From NCBI GenBank assembly GCA_946699065.1, contig CAMPDV010000505.1:62001-126000 (forward strand): a DNA stretch of 64,000 bases, written 5' to 3'. Position numbers and translations under genes: made by a program. The notes under the pieces were generated by a model. That model was given only the letters and a program-made list of their open reading frames with translations. It did not search any database and was not told the origin of the DNA. Source of the stretch: Loxodes magnus (lineage: Eukaryota; Ciliophora; Karyorelictea; Loxodida; Loxodidae). This document shows positions 32,950 through 45,724 of this stretch, piece after piece. Position 1 is the first letter of the stretch. The number at the start of each line of letters is the position of its first letter.

Positions 32950-35900
32950 TATAAAACAATTCAAATATATTAGTTTTTTATTCTTTATTAATATTAATTG
33001 TAGCAAGATTTATTTTTAAAATATTAGAATTTTAAATTAAATAATTTTACTCAAATAAAATAAAATAAAATTTAACAGAATTCCATATTTTTTATTTTTT
33101 TAAAGTTACATAAAAAATATATCTATATATAAAATTGTAATTTTTAAATAAATCCTTATATGTCTGTAAAAAATTGCTTAATTTTGTGATATCATTCTAG
33201 TTTTGAGCGTGATATATCACAAATTCTATTCTTTAATCATTCCATTATTAAATATTTGAGCTTTCTTAAATAATAGCTTTAATAAAATATAATTTAAGCT
33301 AAATTTTTATTTGAATAAAATAAATGTTAATTTTTTGATAGCACGAATAAAGTAGCAGATATTTAATCCTTTGCAAAAATTTAATATGTTTTAAAAAAAT
33401 AAAAAAAAATAAATTTAGCAATATATAATATTTAAATTAAAAGTTATATTCTTTTATAAAATTATTACATTTATTTCTACTTTTATAATAAATTTAATTT
33501 TCAGATGTTATATTAGTATCTATAATGCTTTTATTATTTTTTATTTGATAGCAATAATAATTTTAGAAACAAATATAAATTTAAAGCAAAATAATTTTTT
33601 TTATTTCTTACTTATTTTATTAAAAAAATTAGATAAATGAAGAAATATTAATTTTTTTTAATGAGATTAAAAAAATTAAAGGTAAATATTTTAATTAGAT
33701 CTAAAAGAATCTATTACAAATTTAACCTATATTTATGTTAATTTTATTTAATAATAAATATTTCATTAAAACTTATTTTTCACTTAAATTTAATGCTAAA
33801 TAAGATAAAATTTTATTTTTTATAACTAAATATAAATTATTTTAATTTATAATTTATTTCTATATATTATAAATTTAACCTACATAAATTGATTTTCTTA
33901 AATTAAAAAATAAATTAGTAAACATAATAGAAAATATAAAATTAAATTGACTCTTAAATAAAATTTAATTTTAACAAATTAATTATAAAAGATAATAATT
34001 TTAAATATTTTATAGCTTTTTTTCTTAAAATATTTAATAACTATTAACTTTATGAAAATTAATTTATAATCTTAAAATTATTTATAATCTATATTATCTT
34101 ATTTTTTCATTTATAAAAGTTTAAATTATATTAATGTATTCTATATTACTAAATTAATTATATTCTGAGAGTAGTTTCTGTCAGCTATTTAAAATTTCTA
34201 TCTATTCTTTATTATTTAAATTCAATTTTCACATTAATTTAATTTATCAAATTAAATCACATTATGCTTTAGATGACTGATTATGAATATTAAAGATTTT
34301 ATGAGGATGTGTTTATTCTCATAAATAAATTAGTTTAATCAAATACTTGTATTTCTATTTAAAATTTATTTCTAAAACTACTATTTAAATTTAATTTTAT
34401 AGAAATGCTTCTTTTATGGATGGGAATTATAGGTCTAAGTATTCAATCAATTTTTCAAACTTGTTTTTTATATTTTATATCCTTTACCTTTGCTATTTTA
34501 ATTCGTATTGTATATTAGTTATTCATTGCTAAATTGATTCTTTGCATACTTCCTGAGATTATTTTTCTTGAACTTACTAAGATAATTATTCTGATAGGTT
34601 AGATTATTTCTTTTTTTAAATAAATGGGCCAGGAAAGGACTATTTCTTAAGTGCCATTTTATTCTAAATTTTTTATTATATAATATACTTTTCTTAAGTC
34701 ACAAATTATAATTTTTAGGTAGATAAATTATAAATGATAAACACTTCGAAGATTTAAATGTAAATAAATTTTTACTATTTCTAATTTATTATTTTTAGAA
34801 TTAATAAGAAGAAATTGTAATAATAAGATAAATTAAATAACTAATAAAAAAAAATTTAATAAACTAATAAAGAATTAGATTTTATGTTATTGACTCAAAC
34901 ATAAACTTAAAAATAATTAAAGTTAAATGGATTTAAAAGAATAAATTTTAAATCTTAATACTTTAGATTTAATTTAAAATAAAAATCTTGATCTACTTAA
35001 AACATTGATAATTGTAGTCAAAGATAGCAATAATATTTGGTAAAAAATACAAATTTAAAACATTAAGATGATAAATTTTTAATAGAGTATTTAGATAAAA
35101 ACTATTTCGAATAAAGTAAATTAGCAATATATAATCTTAAAAATAAATAAAACTAAAAAATTATTTAATTTAAGGTCGCTTATTTCCCATTGAAAAAGGT
35201 TAACTTTTCTACATATTTTTTAAGTTCAATAAAATTAGAAAGTACTTGTAATTTTTAAACATAAGTGAATTCTAAATTGACAGACCCATAACTGTAAGTC
35301 TTACTTTGGTTAATTAAGTTTATTTCCTTTCTTTTATCTGATCAGAAACTTTTTGGAAGTTATCGATTTGTGGAAATTTTTTACGCTAATTTACACAAAC
35401 CTGAAAATTAATTTCAAGTCCTAGTATTAGCAATTATCTGATATAGAAAAATATTATATAAAAAGGTAAATTGATTAAAAATCGATCTAATTTTAATTTT
35501 AAGCAGAAATAAATGTTAACAAGATTTTATCACTATTTTTTTTATGAAAAAATTAGCTAAAAATTATTTATTATAGTATTTTTTGAATAAAAGTTATCTT
35601 TTTCATTTTTTTCTTATTTTATGTATTAGACGCAGCTGATTCGATTTATTATTTTTACCATAAAGGAATTTTTAGAGATATCATAAGATTTATTTAGCTG
35701 ATTTTTTCTCATTAGAATAATTATGTCTTAAGAATCTTAATTTAAGCTTAACCCTGAAAAAATGCAATAAAGATTTGGATTAGGATTTTACACGGCACCT
35801 AAGAAACAAGATAAATCGTAATAATCCAACTAATTAATTAAAAACTATTTAAGAAAAAGTCTTGCTTTATTTTATAAATTCTACTTTTGTTTTATGCAAC

Positions 35901-36530
35901 CAAAAAATTTAGATATAGTTTCTAAGTTTTGTCAATGGTATCTTTTGAATTCTTAATATTTTATTAAAGTTTATTTTTTATTTTGATTCAAGTTTTCCTC
36001 TCAAATTATTGGAATTTCTTGCATTATCTTTATAAATGGTTTTTTTGTTTACAAAAGTACCAAACTTTCTTTTACTCGGTACAGTTTATAATTCCATAAG
36101 GAATTTTCTCTATTTCCATTTTAACTTCTGCGCAAAAATTTGGGTTTTGAAAGATAATTATAATTAAGATAGTAACCTTTCATTGATTTATTAATCATAT
36201 TCCTAAAATTTAATTTCTTATTATTAATTATGTATTTGGTATTTGTGTATATTTCAAAGGCTTAAAGATCTCTTTCCTAGCTTAAAAATCTTGATTTAGT
36301 TTTTTTCTTAAGATTTTGACTAATTAAATTATACATTCATTTTTTAAATTTGATTACTTCCTTAAAAGATTTTTGACTATTTCTACTAGTAAATAATTAA
36401 TAGTCTATTTTTCTTTAACTTTAACTAGAAATTTTTTAATTTTTTATATATTTCTGTTAATTTTTTGACTTTTCATTAGAAATTAATGTTCGAATGCTTA
36501 ATAATGACTCTAAGTTAAAATGTTAAGAGA
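32950..36530. other. AT-rich stretch, no gene recognised
   Basis: More than 3 kb of AT-rich sequence. A slightly less AT-rich patch at 34390-34660 gives no convincing frame. I see no RNA gene or repeat array. Confidence 0.5.
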
Positions 36531-36532
36531 GA

Positions 36533-36751
36533 ATGGAAGCAAATAAGAATGAAACGACAAAGACGAAGAATAAAAAGTAGAATAATGAAGATTATTTTAT
36601 CTTTTTCATTACCAATCAATAAAATTTTCTGATAGGATTTGAAAAATAGATTGCAAAACCTCAACAATCTCAAACTCAAAAATTTTATTATTATCATCTT
36701 AACTTAAATTTTCATTATTTCAAAATGACGTTTAATCATTTAAGTTTTTGA
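36533..36751 (+). CDS. Possible small ORF, 72 residues
   Basis: ATG at 36533 opens MEANKNETTKTKNKKQNNED followed by a Phe/Ile-rich part and a Gln-rich part, ending at TGA 36749-36751 without internal TGA. The start is polar and charged, unlike chance AT-rich translation, but no family or second copy was found. It may be noise. Confidence 0.2.
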
Positions 36752-36759
36752 TAATCAAA

Positions 36760-38730
36760 ACGATTTGCTAATTGATAGAAATTTTTAATATAATATTTTG
36801 TAATTTTTAATATAAAAAATTTAATTTTTCTTAGATTTGTTGGAATAAGTTCATATTCTTATTTTAACTTTATCTTCTAATAATAAGCATAACATATAAT
36901 TTTTATCTTTTTAAAATAAAAAAATTTAGATGAGTCTAAATATTTAAATATTTAGCAAGTTTCAACTAATTTTAATTTTAATTTTATTATTTTGCTTTAG
37001 TTTATTTAATATATACCTTTAAAAAAAGTTAAATATTTAGAGTAATATTTTTTATTTTAATCGTTAATTTATAATAAAAGCTTAACTTTTGAGATGCTAC
37101 TCGCTTTATAATCCAAGTTTTATGCTCAGATATAAATTTTAAAAAAAAATAATTACTAATAAATTACCATAGTAAATTTCCTTTTAATATCAGTTATAAT
37201 TTTAAAATCATGTTTTTAGTGATTTATTCATTTGTTTAATTTTTAATATTTTTCAGCAGTTTTTAAATAATTTTTGCTCTAGCATTTCTTTTTAAAATAA
37301 ATTCCAAATTTTTACGATTTTCTTTTAGTATTTCTAAATTTTTATATATAATAAAAAAATTTTGCTAAATATATTTTAATCATTTCATCTTTTTCTTCTG
37401 CTTTTGTAGAGATAATAACTTTAATTTTCTTTATTTTTCCTCAATAATTATTTCTTTATTTATTTAATTTTTTAAAATTTATTTTTTAACATCTAATTTT
37501 ACTATACTATTTTATACGTTTTATATCTTGCTATAGTAGGTTTTAAACTACCACTTTAATATAAATAATACTCCTCCATAATTATAATATCCATAAATAT
37601 TAACTTAATAAAGAGCTCATCCTCAAAGAGATTTAATACTTATCAGGAAGTATTTAAATCTAATTTTTTCTCTTAAAAATTTTGTTTACAATAATTTTTA
37701 TCTCATAAGCTTTCTAACATTAATTTTTTGTTAACTATAACTTTAAATTTTTATTTTTTTTATTCAAATTTTTAATAATTTACTATTAATATAAATATTT
37801 TGATAACTGGGATATAATAAAAATTAAATTCCTATTAATATTTTCACATATTATGCTACAACTTTTTTTTAATTTTAATTTTAATTTTTAAATTAATTAT
37901 CTATGTTATTAGATGATAGTATTTTTACTTATATAAAGTTTTCCATAAAATTTTTGATTAAAATGTAATAGATTTTATAATATCTATAATAAAATTTCTT
38001 TTTTATACATAAATGGTTAAACTTTAATCAAAATAACCTCATTTCTGTTTTATTAATTTATAAAACGATTTGTAATTTTTAAAGTTTAAGATATAATAAA
38101 TTTTTAAGTGATTTCCTAAACCTTCTAAAATTTCTCAATGATTTTAACAGAATGTTTCATAGAAAATTAAATACAATTTTTATCGTTATATTACTTAACA
38201 AAGTTTAAATAAATTTTGCTCATTTTCTTGGATTTTCAACCCATTACGAATTGTCAATTTTTTTTTGTGATCGGGATCAATCAGTTCTCTAAATAAATCT
38301 TCTCTGAAGTTCTATTCTAGATCAGTTTTTCATTTTTCTTGTAGATAATTTTCTATTAGACATTAAGCATCTTTCAATATTGTTATAATCATTTCTTTAT
38401 CGTTCAATTTCTTTCTTCTTAGTAAGCTTTTTATCTTTTTTAAAATAATTTGCATTATTGGTAGAGATTATTTTCACTTCTACAAAAGTAACACTTCTTC
38501 TATCCTGTTTAATTAATTTTTTCAGGTATAAAGAGTCTATGGAAAATTGTTTAAAAAGATTTTCTATAAGTAAAATCAAAATTTTCGAAAATTACATGAA
38601 AGAAATATGTAAAAAAAAGATTAATTTGCTTTATAAAATAATATATATCTATATATTTAAAGATATTTACTTGTACTTAAGTAAAAATTTTTATTTAAAT
38701 TTTGTTAATTTAAAGTTTAATTCTCATTGT
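36760..38730. other. AT-rich stretch, no gene recognised
   Basis: AT-rich sequence without supported features. The region 38459-38750 holds opposing open frames, but none has motif support. Confidence 0.45.
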
Positions 38731-38738
38731 TTCTTTCT

Positions 38739-40647
38739 TCAAGCACAGTAACGCTGAAACTAAAAATTCTTTCCCTTACACTTGGTTTTCGGATTTTTTG
38801 GATTCAAATAACAAATGCCATCCATTTTGAATGGTAAGTAGTTTTGGAATATTCCATTATAATTATTTTTGTATTTCTTACAATTGAGCAAAGAGCATTT
38901 ATTGAACGCTTCCATTGAATAATCAACACATTTTGAATATCTGTTGCTACAAAACTCACTAGTACTTTCATTGAAATCTGCCTAGTTTGTCTCAAATGAT
39001 TGTCTAAACTAGCTTAAAAGTGATTCTTTTAATTCTGGAAATTTGTTACAAATACATCCTTAAGAATAAGTTTTTTTAATATGTGAAAGTTCTTCATAAA
39101 GTCCTTCATAGTTGTCAATTCTATTTATATAGATTATATTTACTAAATATTTTTTGTTGCTTATTTAAGAAATAAAACGTGCCTTTTGTGTTTTACTTTT
39201 TAGAGAATCTTCTTATTTTATCAGTTGAATTGTCAAATCTATTTCAGCATCTCTTTCAAATTTCATTTTTAATGAATAATAATCTTTTTAGAGTTGTTTT
39301 AATTGAAAAACTTTGTTATAAAATCTTCTTTCTTAAAAATAAAATTGCCACATAAAATTTTCTAAGGATCATGCTTTCCTGCATATCTTGCATAAATTCA
39401 ATCAATAATTTGCTTTGTAAGAGATTAAAAATCTTTATAATCAACTTAGATTTACTATTCTTTAGAGCATTAACATAAAAAAGGGCTATTTAAGCATCTT
39501 AGCAACTTCTTTTATCAGGAATCTTCTTATTTCTAAGACTTATATACCTATCAGGATTAAACTTCTCGTTTTTTCATTAAATCTTTTAGTCTTTTAAATC
39601 TTTCTCGAAGGGAATTGTAATCAAATGCAAGATTGTAGCGTAAAGAATAAGTTTAGATATAAATCTCATTGTATTATGTCTTAAAATACCTAGACTGATA
39701 GGAATTTATTTTAAAAGCTTAGTGTTTTCTACAATTATAAGAATTAATAAATTTCTCTCATGAAATCCTCTATCTACTCCCGTAATAGGACTGTATCTTA
39801 TTCCAGGATTTCTCATCAGTATTAATATTCTATTTTTATCTTCATCTAGAAATTTTTCCGTGAGTTTAGCTAAATTTTTATCTATAATTTAAATAAAAGA
39901 AGCTTATTCATCGTGCATGGATTATAATGAACAAACGCAAATTTTTTTCATGTATAAATTATCAATTGAAGTAGAGAATCAAAAAGTCACTCGACCTAAA
40001 ATTTACCACTTAAGCAATTATTTATCAATGCCACTAATACTTTCTACTTAACAAAAAAATCTTAAAGGATATTGTCTATTTTAGGTCTTGTTTCCAAAGA
40101 ACTGTAAATTCAATTACTACATTATTCAGATCCAATAAGTGAAATTCATCTTTATTCTCATAGTTTGTGTTAAATAGAGTAATTTCCTGTTCTTTCTTTA
40201 TTCATTTCTATAATAATGAGCGTTTGTGCAGATAAAAATCTTGTCCTGAAAAATTTGGATTAATTTTTCGTTGGTTTTGATTTCAAAAGTATTATGAAAG
40301 ATAAAATCATAAGTTCTATAGGATCTTAGTTTATTTAAGAACTAAATAAAGTTTTTTGCATTTCTATAGAAAGGCATACGAGAGCTATAATCCATATTAA
40401 TTATGAAAAAGCTCAACTATCTTGAGCTTTTTGCTGCTTTCACTTTTGAACTTTCTTTTAGTTTTCAAAAAGCAGTTAATCTATCTTCTTTATTACATCT
40501 AGCAAACAAAATATCTTCTTAATTTTCTTTGAGTTTTAATTCATTCTTACTAATTTCTAAGTCTTACAAATTATTAAAAAGAGCTTAAAGAACTAAAATA
40601 TTTTTAATAAATTAAAGTAGTTATTATTATTAAAATTTTTAAATCAT
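38739..40647 (-). pseudogene. Decayed gene with a von Willebrand factor A-like N-terminus and Cys-rich C-terminus
   Basis: On the minus strand ATG at 40647 opens a frame with LEISKNELKLKENQEDILFA and then FFIINMDYSSRMPFYRNAKN followed by FIQFLNKLRSYRTYDFIFHN. This matches the start of vWA domains: hydrophobic strand, D-x-S MIDAS motif (here DYSSRM, the second Ser replaced by Arg), helix with K..FI..L, second strand with F-N. Downstream segments such as NPGIRYSPITGVDRGFHERN are protein-like in another frame. The end is Cys-rich (FCSNRYSKCVDYSMEAFNKC) with TGA stop at 38739-38741. At least three frame changes are needed (near 40200, 39450 and 39310). A 20-nt GT...AG segment near 39455-39474 could explain one as an intron; the others look like indels. 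TAG and TAA are used as Gln throughout. Confidence 0.5.
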
Positions 40648-40914
40648 TTAGTTTAAACAAAAAGACTTTCTTGCTTTATTGGAAGTAAATTATAATGAGT
40701 CTTTAAATTAGTTATTTTAATCTTTTTTATAAATATTTTTCATATAAAAAATGATATTACTTTTCTTAAAATTACGCCAAACAATATTTTACATTAAGTT
40801 AATTAAAAAATATTATATAAAAAAGGGAAATTTCTTTCAAAAACTTCTCTTCTTAAAGGGTTTTATCTCGGCTAAATTAAGATTAATAGAAAATAATTTA
40901 AAAACTTAAAATTA

Positions 40915-41525
40915 TGCAGCAAGAAAATTTTAAATTATTAAAGCAAGTATAAGAACTTGAAAGAAAAGCCGAATTTCTGATGATAAATATGCAAATACAA
41001 AAATTTGAAATAAATAGTCAGAAAATATTAAAATAAACTTATTAGAAAAAAAATTAAACCAATTTTCAGAGCTGATGGAAAGAATATTCTTGTCAAAACT
41101 TATGATGAATGATTTAATGAACGTAGAATAGAAAATCATAAAAACCTTTATTCCTAATAGGAAAATAATGAGATGTTGGTAATCCAAGCGACCAGAAAAC
41201 AAAGTAAGAAATTGTTATAACTTTTTATAAAGATAAAAGAAAATTATAGAAATTAATGCGAAAATATTTTTAGTATCTATTCCATCCAAGAAGGTAAAAT
41301 TTGCAGGAAAAATACTTTATCTAAACAAAGAAGCCCCGAATATTTAGCATGCAAATTATAATTCAATAAGAAATGAATGGGAATCAACTTATCTTAAGCT
41401 TTTAGAAAGAATAAATTAAAAATCATGAGGATTTATGAAGACACGATACAAAAAAATTTGAAGTTACTTTTAATTAACAATAAAATTTTAATTCATGATG
41501 AACCAAATAAAGGTGAAGTCACGTT
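40915..41525 (+). pseudogene. Divergent third copy of family X ORF
   Basis: The first part is a coiled coil (MQQENFKLLKQVQELERKAE). After a frame change it reads ADGKNILVKTYDE-W-FNERR and EMLVIQATRKQSKKLLQLFI, aligning with DMLVLLVSRKQSKKLL in the 22.6-kb and 54.4-kb copies. A third frame gives KILYLNKEAPNIQHANYNSI, aligning with QLNKEASYIWQISSIENYWD there. It ends in AACCAAATAAAGGTGAAGTC, the same terminus as the 22.6-kb copy. Frame changes show it is decayed. Function unknown. Confidence 0.55.
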
Positions 41526-41539
41526 AATTAATTATTACA

Positions 41540-42860
41540 ACTGCTTTTATACCTCCTAATAAAAATATTTTTTATAATATTCAGTAATATTAGTAATTGT
41601 TTCAAAATTATGCACAATCGTTTTTGATGTTTTAGTTTATTTGTTTAATTATTAATTTGTTAGAATTTAACTATAACTTTCTTAAGTTCTCTTAATATTC
41701 TGATCAGTCTAGATTTATTAATTAGTTTATTATAATTTTATATGCACTTCTTAAAAAGTTTAAATTTGATTATCAGAATATTCTTTTAAATAATTTCTTA
41801 ATTAGTTGATATAGAATTAAGCTGTATTTTAAATCTCATTTTATTAAAAAATCTCTAAATATTAATTTTTATGTTATTATATCTACATTTAATATACAGA
41901 AATTAATTTTTTTCTTAAAACTATTATTTCTATTCTTGTTTATATTTTAAAGTTTTATTTTTTAATTAATAGCACTAATTATCTAATGATTAGATATAAC
42001 CTTGCTATAATTAGATTTTTGTGAAAGCTTTATTAAGATCAATTAATTAACTGCTTTTTTTATGCTTTTATCAATAAATCTATAACTATTTGTAACTTTC
42101 CACCAATTCAAATCTTTTATTTAATATTTTTATAAAACATTTATTACTTAAGGAAATTAAAGTCCTTTTAAGTAAACACTTGATCATAAGGTAAATTTGT
42201 TTAAAGTATATACATGATTTACAAACTATTCCGTGTAAATTTCTTACTAATTAATATGTATTTAAGTTTATATTTTTTACTTAACTAATGATTTTAATGA
42301 AGTAAAATAAAAGTATAATTTTATTTAAATGAAATTAATTTACTTTTATACTTAATATTTTAACATTTTTGCTAATTATTTGCTATTATAAATATCTTAT
42401 TAATTATCTTATCTAACCTGAATGCTGAGGATCCTTTATGGTTAAATCTATTATATCTTATTAATTTAAGTTTAAATTAAAAAATATATTTAATAATTAA
42501 CTAAATCAAATTTTGAAACTTAATTATAGATATTTCTTAGTTAGATAGCAGCATTTGGGAATTATTATTTTTTGTAATTTCATTTTATATAAAAACTATC
42601 TTTTCATTCCTTTTGCTTACTATAACCAATAAGAAAATGTATAAGTTCTAATTAAAGAGAATAAAATAATTACAAAAAGAGAATAATTAAAATTCAACAT
42701 TTTTTTAAGATTAAATCAATTTAATACAAAAGTTATTATTTTCTATCAAAAAAAAGATATAATTTCACATTAAATAATAAGTTAAAAAATAATGATTACA
42801 AAATAAAATTACAATATTATATCCTTTAAAAGGAAAATAAAAAACTTAATATTATGAAGC
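41540..42860. other. AT-rich stretch, no gene recognised
   Basis: No motif, repeat or RNA-like structure supported. Confidence 0.5.
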
Positions 42861-42867
42861 AATATTC

Positions 42868-43490
42868 AAAAAAATGGAAAGAACGGAAGAATTACATAAA
42901 GTTTTTCATGTTTCTAAAAAGAAGAAGTAAGTGACATCTTAGAATTTCTGAGAAAAGTGGGAAAAACCGGCAAGAAGGTCACCCATCAAATCGAGACTCC
43001 TACCATTAAAGAGAATTCTAGGAATTTAGTCAAAATATTTTTCACTAAAAAATTTTTAATTTCACCACTGAGCATCAAATTATAAGATTAATAAATTAAA
43101 GCGGTTTGGATCTTTTTAAAGAGACCAAGAAACTAAAGTAAGATAGTAACAAAAATTATAATACTAAAAGAAATAAAGAACAAAAAAGTAACTCAATGAT
43201 AATAAAAGAAATTATCGAAATGCTAAACCTATTTTGAGTGAATTTTTTTGCTGAATAAATAAAAATCAATTTTGCCAATGACATTGCTATTCTGTAAAAT
43301 AATAAAAAATACTGTGAAAAGAGAAAATGACGAGAAAGGGAACGGATTTAATATTTTAAGAAAGATTAATACTATTCCTAAGGAAAGATATATTAAGAAA
43401 ATATTATCAGGTCCAGTACTTGAGAAGAATGTTGCGTAATTTATGGTAGTTTTAACTACAAAGATAAATCGATTGCTCTGAAATGGGTTG
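42868..43490 (+). pseudogene. Gag/ORF1 relic related to the 14.8-kb element
   Basis: It reads EEVSDILEFLRKVGKTGKKV then THQIETPTIKENSRN, aligning with NDILEKLGS...HQIEPP in the copy at 14.8 kb. DNA similarity continues through the following 150 bases. The 3' end (GGTTGAAATATCCAGAAAAAG) matches that of the first copy. The zinc-knuckle region is not recognisable. Several frame changes are present. Confidence 0.55.
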
Positions 43491-43499
43491 AAATATCCA

Positions 43500-45015
43500 G
43501 AAAAAGAGAAAATATTATTAAAAATTTATTTAAGTTCTAATAATAAATTTATGATAATTAAATATTTTAACTTTTTCAGATTATCTATAAAATAGACTAT
43601 TAGATCTCTCTTCTAAATTATTTCTTTTCAGCTTTTATATAATTGATTTGTTGGGGATCGTTTGGTTAAAGATACTTAGCTTTTAATTATTAAATATCAT
43701 CATTTACTTTATTCCATAACCTATTTTCTTATTAGAATATTTCGTTAAAGTAACTAGACTTATAGATAAATAGCTTAATTAGCAGTCGTTTTCTCCTGAA
43801 GATAAATAAGGTTTGTTAGCAGCAAAACCTTATCTTCACCATTAATAAATACCTCTGTTCGCCCAAAGCAAACGTGAGGCTGACTATTGTAAATTTCCCA
43901 ACTTAAATTTTTGAATTATTTTTCTATATAAAAAGTTTTAATAATAATTAAAAAAAATCTGTATATTTTACTTTAAAGCTATAATATTTGAAAAATAAAT
44001 GGATATAATTTAATAAATTAAAAAAGATATAAATGTTTCATTTAAATTTCTTAATTACAAATTTTAAATAAAAAATTATAAATTTAAAATTATAAAAATT
44101 TTGTATTATAAGAAATTAATAAAAATTATTAGTTATAATTAACATCTATAAAAATTAAAATAACTATTATTAGCTGAATCTTTAATTTTAACAGATATTT
44201 TATTATATATTGTCATCTTTTTATATCTAAAAGAAAAACGAAATAAAAATAAAATATTAGTTTTAAGATATAAAATGATTTTTTAATGTAGTACAAAATA
44301 GTAAAAAACTTAGTAGATAATTTAGAATTAGTTTAAATAACATTATAATAAATAAAATTAAATCCAATCAAAAATGTAAACAATTTGGTAAAATATCAAA
44401 TAAATTTTTCTATAATAATAAAGATGAAAAAATTAAAGCATTTTTATTATGCTTTTTAATAAAATAGTTTTTAATAAAGATTTTAAAAAATTAGTTTAAT
44501 ATTACAGGGCTTATAATATTAAATTTTAAATTAAATTATAAATGTTATAGATATTAAATTGCACTTTTAATTTTAATAATAAATTACTCTGACAGTTAGA
44601 AATAATTCGCTTTTTTATTTTAATTAAATTAATAAATTCGATTAATCCCATATTATATAATGGCTTATCAGCCAAAAAAGGAAATTAATATTATACTATA
44701 GAAATTTCGTTTACTAAGTTTCAATAAGATTAACTTTTATTTAAAAAATGATTTATTTTTACCTTATATAAAAAATTAGATTTCCTTTTTTCTATTTTTA
44801 ATCTAATATAAATATCTAGATATTCTAAAAAATATAATTATAATTAATGTTATCTTTTTAAATATTTTGAGAAATTTAACTATTTAAGGATTAGTAATTT
44901 TATCAAGAAAAGAGAATAATACTGACCAATAGTTTGTAAAAATTCTAAAAACAATATCTTATAAAAAAATCTAAATTAAATATGTTTTAAGTTATTTAAA
45001 TTTAAATTTAATTTA
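43500..45015. other. AT-rich stretch, no gene recognised
   Basis: A GC-richer patch at 43640-43890 gives no clear protein. The remainder is very AT-rich. Confidence 0.45.
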
Positions 45016-45019
45016 AAAT

Positions 45020-45720
45020 TGCTAAACAATAGTTGTATCACTGCCGTTTAAAATAAGTTTGATAGTCTGAAATTGCTTGATTGTTGATATCTTGACGAAT
45101 TTTTCTTCCTTATCTAATTTTTTTTGTTTTCTTGCACACTTAATTTCCTTTCCTTCTATGGATTTCTCATTTTCTAATACAATAAAGTTGTTCTCTTGGA
45201 TTTAATAATTTTCTTAGTATTCTAAAATTTCTGGCATTTCTTATATAGATATTATGCGCTATTACAAAAAGCATTATTTTCTGAATTTTTTTTCACGCTA
45301 TGTAGTTTCCTGCGGCCTATATATTAAATGTCCATATTTAATTTAAGTAGGCTCTTCTAGTTTTGTATGACGTTTTCAATTTTTTAACTTAAACCTTAAA
45401 TCTTTGTATTTAAGAAGTCGCTTGACTGAAATGGTCTCGCTGGTTATTTTATAGTGTGTCAATTTTCCTTTCTTGGTGAGCCATTCTTAAATCTATAGGT
45501 TACTAGTTCTCTAAGTTCTCATTTCCATTCTGAAGCTTCTCAACTTCTTCTTAAAGGTTAAGTACTACTTTGATGAGCTATCCTATGCTCACCTGACAAA
45601 AAAGATAAATTTTGAAATCTTCTCCTAATTTCTCGATTTATTTTCCTAAGCTGGAAATAAAATAGTATGAGCGGTTTTCAGTGGTTTATTTCTTCCTGAT
45701 ATTTTTGTTTGGATCGAAGA
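45020..45720 (-). pseudogene. Coiled-coil ORF1-like relic
   Basis: The minus strand from about 45695 reads ENRSYYFISSLGKQIEKLGE, then QVSIGQLIKVVLNLQEEVEK, LQNGNENLENQQPIDLRMAH and QERKIDTLQNNQRDHFSQAT, a long heptad-type coiled coil in one frame with TAA/TAG as Gln. It is followed by a basic, aromatic stretch without a recognisable zinc knuckle. It resembles the other ORF1-like proteins in layout but I could not align it with any one of them. Start and end are unclear. Confidence 0.42.
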
Positions 45721-45724
45721 TTTT

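Noticed and set aside
38458..38751. Plus-strand frame of 97 codons and the minus-strand frames opposite it
   Set aside because: It overlaps the real Cys-rich 3' end on the minus strand only at its edge, has no motif and is AT-driven.
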